The notes beneath the pieces were generated by a model. It saw only the letters and a program-made list of their open reading frames with translations, was not told the origin of the DNA and did not search any database. A stretch of 38,165 bases of DNA from an uncultured Prevotellaceae bacterium. GTDB lineage: Bacteria; Bacteroidota; Bacteroidia; Bacteroidales; Bacteroidaceae. Numbering within the stretch: the first letter of the stretch is position 1; each line of letters starts with the position of its first letter. The stretch spans positions 1-38,165 of the forward strand of contig CAMVAT010000031.1 of NCBI GenBank assembly GCA_947165505.1. Reading direction: 5' to 3'. Shown here piece after piece: positions 32,662 to 38,165 of the stretch. The translations under genes and the position numbers were made by a program.

Positions 32662-33120
32662 TCATTTCTCCCGGCTTGAATAGTTGATTTTCTGGGCATG
32701 AGCCTGTCTCAGCGCCTGCTTCACGTCTGTGATGATGCCCATACGGGTGTTTTTGTCGGCTTTAATAGACACGACCATCTGTTCCAAGTCGGCCGGCGAC
32801 ATCCTCGTCCGTTCAGCAGCGATATAATCCGCTATATCATCGGTGCCAGCAAACTTATCGTTGAGTTGGATGCGAGTGCCATCCCCCTCCTTGGCGCGCA
32901 GGGGCTGCATCGGTCGGCCGATATAGATATACGACACCGCCGTTTTCTTCGTCAACCGGGTCAGTTCGGTGCCCTGGGGCACCTGATATTCCACCTTGAG
33001 TGGCACCCGGCGCATGTGGGTGACAATCATGAAGAAAAAGAGGACGGTGAAAATCAGGTCGGGCAAGGATGAGGTGTTGAGCGAGGGCATCCCGCGCCGT
33101 TGACGACGTGCAAATCTCAT
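32662..33120 (-). CDS. exbD: ExbD-family biopolymer transport protein (second of two)
   Basis: 152 residues from the ATG at 33120 (MRFARRQRRGMPSLNTSSL); longer frames upstream lie inside the preceding gene. One N-terminal membrane helix with the essential Asp (LPDLIFTVLFFFMIVTHM), then a periplasmic domain (VEYQVPQGTELTRLTKKTAVSYIYIG; DLEQMVVSIKADKNTRMGIITDVKQALRQA). ExbD works with ExbB and TonB to power TonB-dependent transporters such as SusC. Its start overlaps the preceding exbD stop (ATGA), so the two are coupled. Bacteroidota often carry paired exbD genes. Confidence 0.92.
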   Translation of the reverse strand: MRFARRQRRGMPSLNTSSLPDLIFTVLFFFMIVTHMRRVPLKVEYQVPQGTELTRLTKKTAVSYIYIGRPMQPLRAKEGDGTRIQLNDKFAGTDDIADYIAAERTRMSPADLEQMVVSIKADKNTRMGIITDVKQALRQAHAQKINYSSREK

Positions 33121-33716
33121 GGTTCGCCTCCTTCCTCTTTTGGATAGACCTCCGACACCCTTTGCCGGTAATAGGCGCGCAAGGCCTCTTTCTGCGCCTC
33201 GCTGCATTGTGCATACGACCTTCCGAACCGTTTTTGAGCCAGACGGGTGCGCAGGGTATTATATGCAGCCACTATTTCATTCTGCACTGTAAAATAAGTA
33301 TCGTAGCTGCTGCCACGGTCGGCCTCTATCTGGATGAGATGACGGTCGGTGACGCGGCACGTTCCGAGCAGCGGGATGTCCACCTCATGTTTCTCCGGCA
33401 TATCCGCACGCTCATCGCCATTCTCCACAAAAGCCATGACCCTCTGCCTGATATCGTTCAGGGAAGCGTCTTTCTCGTCGATCAGCAGTCGATTGTCGGC
33501 GGTAATGCTCACTTTCATCAGGTTGCGCTCACTGACACGTGCCTCGTCGCGCTCCTCCTGCGTCGGGTCGGGCGGCGGCAACTGCCTCGACAACCCCTTG
33601 TCCACATCCATTGATGTGACCATGAGGAAGAGGATCAGCAGCATGAACGAGATGTCAGCCACTGATGCCGCATTGATCATCGGCACACGACGCCGTTTCC
33701 GTCTGAAAGAACGCAT
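33117..33716 (-). CDS. exbD: ExbD-family biopolymer transport protein (first of two)
   Basis: 199 residues. Basic N-terminus MRSFRRKRRRVPMINAAS, a membrane helix with the conserved Asp (VADISFMLLILFLMVTSMDVDKG), then a periplasmic domain (RNLMKVSITADNRLLIDEKDASLNDIRQRVMAFV) that is longer than in most ExbD proteins and ends with an added helical, charged C-terminus (about 140-199). Third gene of the exbB operon; overlaps the next exbD by four bases. A tandem ATTATAG array lies just upstream of its start. Confidence 0.92.
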   Translation of the reverse strand: MRSFRRKRRRVPMINAASVADISFMLLILFLMVTSMDVDKGLSRQLPPPDPTQEERDEARVSERNLMKVSITADNRLLIDEKDASLNDIRQRVMAFVENGDERADMPEKHEVDIPLLGTCRVTDRHLIQIEADRGSSYDTYFTVQNEIVAAYNTLRTRLAQKRFGRSYAQCSEAQKEALRAYYRQRVSEVYPKEEGGEP

Positions 33717-33718
33717 TG

Positions 33719-33782
33719 TAGATTATAGATGAGAGATGAGAGATTATAGATTATAGATTATAGATTGTAGATTATAGATGAG
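33719..33782. repeat. GATTATAGATTATAGA-type array before exbD
   Basis: Seven to eight imperfect 8-base units (GATTATA, GATGAGA) immediately upstream of the exbD start at 33716 on the minus strand. Low-complexity; it could affect translation or read-through within the operon. Confidence 0.85.
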
Positions 33783-33984
33783 AGACGAGTTGTTGAACGA
33801 CAGTGAAAAACAGTTTCAGGGCAGGGGGCCTTCACTTTGAACTTTAAGCATTGAACTTAGAACCTTATGATTAGCTATGCCCTCCGTTCACCTCAATCGC
33901 CGTACCAATTACTCCCCTCCCTACAAGGGAGGGGACGGGGGGTGGGTCTGATTGCAAGAACACTAAACACTAAATATTATTACA
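33783..33984. repeat. Repeat-rich gap inside the exb operon
   Basis: Holds a TCACTTTGAACTTTAAGCATTG stretch like that at 31394, the palindrome TCCCCTCCCTACAAGGGAGGGGA (33913-33935), and CACTAAA units (33960-33990) next to the end of the membrane-protein gene. No gene or clear promoter is seen, so exbB to exbD transcription would have to cross it. Confidence 0.7.
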
Positions 33985-34488
33985 CTAAACATTATTTTTA
34001 TTTCTGATTTTAAGTGAGTAGAAGCCTACTGCCAGGGCAGCGGCTATCATCAGGATGACAGACGACCATACGAACATATTGGCCACTTTGAGCCAGAACA
34101 CATCCGTGTATTCATTGCCGTTGACCCATATAGGCGTTGAGGAGCCGAGCAGGAAGGTGACGACCAGCAGCGCCCCTGTGCCTGCCGCCACACCCCAAGC
34201 GATGCGCTTGGCCGGCACGCCATTGTCGGCCGCCTGACGGTCGCGGCGGCGCCATGCGCGCACCATGCCCCACCCCATGGCAGCCACAGCGGCCAAGAGG
34301 AGCACGAAGACGAACACCAGCAGCACATCGGTGAGCAGTGGTGCCGTGAAATTAGGGTCGTCGGCGTAAGGGCGGCTGAACCCGATGAGGTAAAAGGCGC
34401 CGAAGACGACGACCGTGAGCGCGATGAGCAGGAGAAAAGCCCATCGTGCGATACGCTCAGCCGGCAGATGTTGGTATTGACTGTTCAT
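33985..34488 (-). CDS. Hypothetical membrane protein of the exb operon
   Basis: 167 residues, four predicted membrane helices: WAFLLLIALTVVVFGAFYLI (16-35), a second near 50-72 (TDVLLVFVFVLLLAAVAAMGW), a third near 95-112 (WGVAAGTGALLVVTFLLG), a fourth near 135-158 (NMFVWSSVILMIAAALAVGF). Between helices 2 and 3 is a basic cytoplasmic loop (RAWRRRDRQAA). It overlaps exbB by four bases, so it is co-translated. A small membrane protein in this place is common in Bacteroidota exb operons; its function is not known. Confidence 0.85.
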   Translation of the reverse strand: MNSQYQHLPAERIARWAFLLLIALTVVVFGAFYLIGFSRPYADDPNFTAPLLTDVLLVFVFVLLLAAVAAMGWGMVRAWRRRDRQAADNGVPAKRIAWGVAAGTGALLVVTFLLGSSTPIWVNGNEYTDVFWLKVANMFVWSSVILMIAAALAVGFYSLKIRNKNNV

Positions 34489-35348
34489 CCCTTTTTCGCT
34501 TTATATTTGACCAAGGCATCGAAGAGCGACACCGCCGCGTCTTCCATCTCTGCTGTCAGCCGCTCTATCTTCGTCAAGATATAGTTGTAAAACACTTGCA
34601 GTATCACGGCGGCGATGATACCGAAAATCGTTGTGATGAGGGCCACTTTCATGCCAGCCGCCACGATGGTAGGACTGATGTCGCCCGCACTCTGTATCTG
34701 GTCGAATGCCATCACCATGCCGATCACTGTGCCAAGGAAGCCGAGTGAAGGGGCTATCGCGATGAAGAGGGTGATCCACGAGCACCCTTTCTCGAGTTTG
34801 GCGGCTTGCACCGACCCGTACGTCTCCACCGACCTCTCTATCTCGTCGATGGGGTCGGCGGCACGCATCAGCCCTTGATAGCAGATGGCCGCCACGGGGC
34901 CGCGCGTATTGCGGCTGAGGTCCTTAGCCCCCTCGATGTCGCCTTGGTCTATTTTACTGCTTATATCGTCGAGAAACTTCCTCGTCTTGATTTCAGAGAG
35001 GCTCAAGTATATCAGTCGCTCGATGCAGAACGCCAGACCGATGACCAGTGCCAGCGCCACCAGCGACATAAAGCCGGCATTGCCCTCAATAAATTTGGTT
35101 TTGAGCGACTTGGTCAGGCTGCCGTGCTCCACGGGAGCCACCAGCGCCGTATCTTGCTGTGCCGACAGCTGTTCGAGTGCCGTGTCGAGTGAGTCGGCAG
35201 CCATGTCGGTGATGGAGTCGGCTCCGTTAAGGATACGTCCTTCGGCGACGGTCGTTTGCTGGTCGGTCTCGCTCTCCTGTCCCATGGCAGGCGCCACAAG
35301 GCATAGCATCGCCAGCAGGGTCAGCCATAATCTGAATGTGTGTATCAT
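34485..35348 (-). CDS. exbB: ExbB/TolQ/MotA-family proton channel protein
   Basis: 287 residues from the ATG at 35348 (MIHTFRLWLTLLAMLCLVAPAMGQ, a signal peptide). Two in-frame ATGs upstream (35372, 35384) are unlikely: the farther lies in the -7 box. After a periplasmic segment of about 65 residues come a first helix (MSLVALALVIGLAFCIERLIYLSL), a cytoplasmic part, and the two helices of the family core (ITLFIAIAPSLGFLGTVIGMVMAFDQI; MKVALITTIFGIIAAVILQVFYNYI). With ExbD it converts proton-motive force for TonB-dependent import. First gene of the operon. Confidence 0.93.
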   Translation of the reverse strand: MIHTFRLWLTLLAMLCLVAPAMGQESETDQQTTVAEGRILNGADSITDMAADSLDTALEQLSAQQDTALVAPVEHGSLTKSLKTKFIEGNAGFMSLVALALVIGLAFCIERLIYLSLSEIKTRKFLDDISSKIDQGDIEGAKDLSRNTRGPVAAICYQGLMRAADPIDEIERSVETYGSVQAAKLEKGCSWITLFIAIAPSLGFLGTVIGMVMAFDQIQSAGDISPTIVAAGMKVALITTIFGIIAAVILQVFYNYILTKIERLTAEMEDAAVSLFDALVKYKAKKG

Positions 35349-35381
35349 CTGTTTTTTCGTCGTAATATTCATTCTCGGGTG

Positions 35382-35389
35382 CAAAGGTA
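35382..35389 (-). promoter_or_regulatory. exbB operon -7 promoter element
   Basis: TACCTTTG on the minus strand, about 34 bases before the chosen exbB start. No clear -33 TTG in the AT-rich array upstream. Confidence 0.6.
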
Positions 35390-35396
35390 ACTATAA

Positions 35397-35462
35397 AATT
35401 AAAAAATGATAGAATTATAAAATTAAAAGATGATAAAATTATAAAATTAAAAGATGATGAAA
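35397..35462. repeat. AT-rich ~24-base tandem array between divergent genes
   Basis: Near-repeats of ATTATAAAATTAAAAGATGATAAA (about two and a half units) lie between the exbB and YARHG-gene promoters. It may act as an AT-rich upstream element for either promoter. Confidence 0.8.
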
Positions 35463-35499
35463 ATATAAAAAATAAAATATTAAAAAAAGGTGTAATCTC

Positions 35500-35529
35500 T
35501 TGCAATCAAGAAAAAAAGAGTTATCTTTG
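35500..35529 (+). promoter_or_regulatory. Promoter of the YARHG-domain gene
   Basis: TTG (35500-35502), 19 bases, TATCTTTG (35522-35529), 30 bases before the ATG at 35559. Confidence 0.85.
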
Positions 35530-35558
35530 CACATATTTACCAAAACACGACAATTGAC

Positions 35559-36674
35559 ATGAAAAAACTGGCTATGATGATGATGATGTTGGCCGTATGC
35601 CTGACCGGCATGGCCAACGACGGTGTCTATTATGTGAACGGCAGCCAACTGGTGCCCGCACACGACACCAACATTGCGATTACGAAAGAGGTGCTGAGCA
35701 TCGACCTCAACGACGACGGATTCGCCCGGGTGGATGTGCAGTATGAGTTTGACAACCGTGGCGGCGAGAAGATGGTGACGATGGGCTTCGAGGCCATGGC
35801 ACCCTACAACGACGGCGAAAAATTCAACCCCGGCGGTCGCCATCCGCATATCTTCGACTTCTCGGTGGTGATGAACGGCGAGCAGGTGCAGTACAAGAAC
35901 GCGCTGATGAACGTGGATGACACCTCGTTCACCCCGCTTGACATGAAGATTTACCGTCCGTCGGAGTACATGGAAGAGGGCGACGGCAACCAGCTCATCA
36001 ATACGAAAACCAAGGAACTGGTAGATTTCGCCTACTCATATTACTTCCAGGCCCGCTTCAAGCCCGGCAAGAACGTGATACACCACACCTACCGCTACCG
36101 CATGTCGAATGGCGTGGGACGTGCCTTCGAGGTGCCCTACTGGCTCACGCCCGCACTGCGCTGGGCCAACCACCAGATAGACGACTTCACGCTGCGCATC
36201 AGCACCCCGACCTTCAAACATTTCTGGATAGAACAAAAGGTGTTTCAAGGTGGACAGTTCAATGTCATTTCTGGTAAAGGCAAGACCCGTGTGGCTCCGA
36301 ATGTGGATATGGAAGGGCATTACGAGATAGCCCTGTGGAACGGTACCGTGGAGTGGCACAAGCGCAATTTTGTGCCTTCTGACAATTTCGCCATCATTTC
36401 CGCCGACACCTACACCATGTGGGACGATAAGTTCCCCTCCGGCTATTTCTACGACCGCAGCGACACCTACTACCCCCGTTTTGACGGCGAATACTCGGAA
36501 GACATGAAGCGCATTATGCGCAACCTGCCCTACGCCAACCGCGGTTATGTGTTCAAGGACAAGAAGTTGCAAGATTATTTTAATAAAATATGGTGGTACA
36601 CCCCCGACCCCTCATGGAAGCAAGACACCTCTGACTTCACCGAGCGCGAATGGCGTTTGATAAAAGGAGAGTGA
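35559..36674 (+). CDS. Secreted YARHG-domain protein
   Basis: 371 residues. Signal peptide MKKLAMMMMMLAVCLTGMA, then a beta-rich domain (about 22-300) with VLSIDLNDDGFARVDVQYEF, FYFQARFKPGKNVIHHTYRY-like strands and Trp/Tyr-rich segments, similar in style to DUF4424-type secreted proteins, and a C-terminal YARHG domain (about 315-371): MRNLPYANRGYVFKDKKLQDYF, NKIWWYTPDPSW, LTEREW-like FTEREWRLIKGE. YARHG domains are extracellular and of unknown function, possibly binding cell-wall material. Single gene with its own promoter, divergent from exbB and convergent with sstT. Confidence 0.82.
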   Translation: MKKLAMMMMMLAVCLTGMANDGVYYVNGSQLVPAHDTNIAITKEVLSIDLNDDGFARVDVQYEFDNRGGEKMVTMGFEAMAPYNDGEKFNPGGRHPHIFDFSVVMNGEQVQYKNALMNVDDTSFTPLDMKIYRPSEYMEEGDGNQLINTKTKELVDFAYSYYFQARFKPGKNVIHHTYRYRMSNGVGRAFEVPYWLTPALRWANHQIDDFTLRISTPTFKHFWIEQKVFQGGQFNVISGKGKTRVAPNVDMEGHYEIALWNGTVEWHKRNFVPSDNFAIISADTYTMWDDKFPSGYFYDRSDTYYPRFDGEYSEDMKRIMRNLPYANRGYVFKDKKLQDYFNKIWWYTPDPSWKQDTSDFTEREWRLIKGE

Positions 36675-36687
36675 GGCACTTTGAATA

Positions 36688-36726
36688 GTACACTAAACGC
36701 TAAACACTAAACACTAAACGCTACAC
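36688..36726. repeat. ACACTAAA/CGCTAAA array overlapping the sstT stop
   Basis: Tandem CACTAAA / CGCTAAA units. On the minus strand the first unit supplies the last codons (AGC GTT) and the TAG stop of sstT at 36714-36716. Related units occur at 516-532, 31466-31475 and 33960-33990. Confidence 0.82.
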
Positions 36727-37925
36727 ACCTTTTTTTCCGCGATAGCGGTGAAGAAGACATCGCTACTGGAATTGATAGCCGTCTCCATCGAGTCTTGTAT
36801 CACACTGATGACAAAGCCGATGGCGACGGCTTGCATTGCCACGTCGTTGCTCACGCCGAAGAGCGAGCATGCCATGGGCACGAGCAAGAGCGAGCCGCCC
36901 GCCACGCCCGATGCGCCGCAGGCACCGAGGGTTGACACGATGCAGAGAAACACCGCTGTGAAGAACGACACCTCTACCCCCATGGTGTGCGCCACGGCCA
37001 GTGCCATGACCGAGATGGTGACCGCCGCGCCATTCATATTGACAGTGGCTCCGAGCGGGATGCTGACCGAGTAGAAATCCTCGTCAAGCCCCAGCCTGCG
37101 GCACAAGTTCATGTTGATGGGTATATTGGCTGCCGACGAACGGGTGAAAAAAGCGCTGATGCCACTCTCTCGCAAACAGGTAAAGAGCAAGGGATAAGGA
37201 TTGCGACGGGTAAACAAAAACCCTATCAGTGGATTGATGACCAACGAATTGAAAAGCATGCACCCCACCAGCAACATAATGAGTTGTCCGTAGGTGGCAA
37301 ACACATCGAGTCCTCCCTCGGATACCGATGAGAACACCAGTCCGAGGATGCCGAAAGGAGCGAACTGTATGACCCATTTCACCACGAGCGATATCACGTC
37401 GGCGAAGTCGTGCACCACCTGGGCAGTATGTTCTAAAGCCAAGTGTTTGAGTGCCAGTCCGATGATGACCGACCAAAACAGGATACCGATGTAATTGGCT
37501 TCGACGATCGAGGTGATCGGATTCTCAACCATGCGTAGGAACAAGCCCGACAACACATCGCCCAGCGACCCCGGCGCCTCGCCTGAGGCCTCGCTGCCCA
37601 GACTCAAGGTCACGGGAAACAGGTCTGACGCGATGACAGCCACAAAAGCCGCCAACAGCGAGCTCAACAGATAGAGTGCGATCACCTTACGGAAGCGCGC
37701 GCCCAGTCCCCCACCCGCCTTGGCCACCGACGAGGCCACCAGCACCGCCACCAGCACCGGTGCGATAGCTTTGAGGGCACCCACGAACAGTTGTCCGAGC
37801 ATAGCGATGGGTTTGACAGGTGGCAGGAGGAGTCCGAGCACCAGTCCCACGACGAGTCCGATAAGGATGCGCAGCACGAGGCTCATGGAAGTCCATTTTT
37901 TGGCAATGGCGATGATAGGTTTCAT
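36714..37925 (-). CDS. sstT: Serine/threonine:sodium symporter
   Basis: 403 residues (E. coli SstT is 414). Dicarboxylate/amino acid:cation symporter family, inner membrane, sodium-driven uptake of L-serine and L-threonine. Family blocks: LVLRILIGLVVGLVLG, MLGQLFVGALKAIAPVLVAVLVASSV, NPITSIVEANYIGILFWSVIIGLALKH, the re-entrant serine-rich loop FFTRSSAANIPINMNLCRRLGLDEDFYSVSIPLGATVNMNGAAVTI (spread over about 257-302), and GACGASGVAGGSLLLVPMAC. About eight membrane helices plus two re-entrant loops. Its last codons and stop come from a short tandem array. Own promoter (-7 at 37999-38006), divergent from the tRNA gene. Confidence 0.95.
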   Translation of the reverse strand: MKPIIAIAKKWTSMSLVLRILIGLVVGLVLGLLLPPVKPIAMLGQLFVGALKAIAPVLVAVLVASSVAKAGGGLGARFRKVIALYLLSSLLAAFVAVIASDLFPVTLSLGSEASGEAPGSLGDVLSGLFLRMVENPITSIVEANYIGILFWSVIIGLALKHLALEHTAQVVHDFADVISLVVKWVIQFAPFGILGLVFSSVSEGGLDVFATYGQLIMLLVGCMLFNSLVINPLIGFLFTRRNPYPLLFTCLRESGISAFFTRSSAANIPINMNLCRRLGLDEDFYSVSIPLGATVNMNGAAVTISVMALAVAHTMGVEVSFFTAVFLCIVSTLGACGASGVAGGSLLLVPMACSLFGVSNDVAMQAVAIGFVISVIQDSMETAINSSSDVFFTAIAEKKVCSV

Positions 37926-37998
37926 GTTGATATTTTTTTAAAAGGTCATACACAGGCCTTGGGGTCTGTCAATCACCGATAAATCATTGATTTGGCCA

Positions 37999-38006
37999 CA
38001 AAAGTA
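37999..38006 (-). promoter_or_regulatory. sstT -7 promoter element
   Basis: TACTTTTG on the minus strand, 73 bases before the sstT start; no clear -33 partner. Confidence 0.6.
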
Positions 38007-38049
38007 CAAAAAAAACCGAAAAATCCTTTTTTATCCGCAAAAAAAAACC

Positions 38050-38057
38050 TACCTTTG
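38050..38057 (+). promoter_or_regulatory. tRNA-Ser -7 promoter element
   Basis: TACCTTTG, 25 bases before the tRNA 5' end. Confidence 0.7.
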
Positions 38058-38082
38058 CATCCGATTTTTTGGCAAACCATTT

Positions 38083-38165
38083 GGAAAGGTGCTCGAGTGG
38101 CTGAAGAGGCACGCCTGGAAAGCGTGTAACCGGCGAAACCGGTTCGGGGGTTCGAATCCCCCTCT
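38083..38165 (+). tRNA. tRNA-Ser (GGA), 3' end cut by the window
   Basis: Starts GGAAAGGTGCTCGAGTGGCT (acceptor and D arm), anticodon stem CACGC / GCGTG with loop CTGGAAA giving anticodon GGA (38117-38119), long class II variable arm (AACCGGCGAAACCGGTT), and T arm GGGGGTTCGAATCCCCC. Only the last bases of the acceptor stem are missing. The long variable arm and GGA anticodon identify serine. Confidence 0.97.

Overview
The window comes from a member of the Bacteroidota, most likely a Prevotellaceae-type Bacteroidales (Prevotella/Segatella group). The evidence is a SusC/SusD locus, a hybrid two-component regulator, Bacteroidales-type lipoproteins with acidic residues after the lipid cysteine, FISUMP and BACON domains, a PorE-like lipoprotein, and many promoters of the Bacteroidota form (TTTG, about 20 bp, then TAnnTTTG). 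No read-out of species was possible from sequence alone.

Layout. 1-747 is a gene-free, repeat-rich stretch ending in the promoter of a small toxin-antitoxin pair (748-1360). 1546-18487, all on the minus strand, is a compact polysaccharide utilisation locus: LacI-type regulator, susC, susD, two surface-glycan-binding-type lipoproteins, a BACON-GH5 endo-glycanase, a strong terminator, then a 1405-residue hybrid sensor/AraC regulator. Outer-membrane capture and cutting (GH5, lipoproteins, SusCD) would feed oligosaccharides to the periplasm, where the hybrid sensor would read them. A LacI-like operator sits in the lacI promoter and a related box lies in the first codons of susC.

18710-26746 is an accessory block, also minus strand: two almost identical AAA-ATPase/PD-(D/E)XK genes bracket an operon of a membrane Ser/Thr kinase, a secreted FISUMP-SUMF1 protein and a secreted FISUMP protein. 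The two ATPase copies share a 1235-bp stretch that I read as identical, while their ends have diverged, which looks like gene conversion. A perfect 32-bp inverted repeat lies just after the last FISUMP gene.

26949-38165 is mostly housekeeping: a PorE-like OmpA lipoprotein, an RsmB/RsmF-type rRNA cytosine methyltransferase, thyA, folA, an Lrp/AsnC regulator, an exbB-membrane protein-exbD-exbD operon, a secreted YARHG protein, sstT, and a tRNA-Ser(GGA) cut by the window end.

The most unusual signal runs across these regions: families of short G/C-rich palindromes and heptamer-like arrays occupy gaps, overlap stop codons, and in two unrelated genes (the hybrid regulator and the rRNA methyltransferase) form an in-frame insert encoding the same peptide (QENTSPQVGTGRALSA followed by KLP/QTP repeats) at an inter-domain linker.
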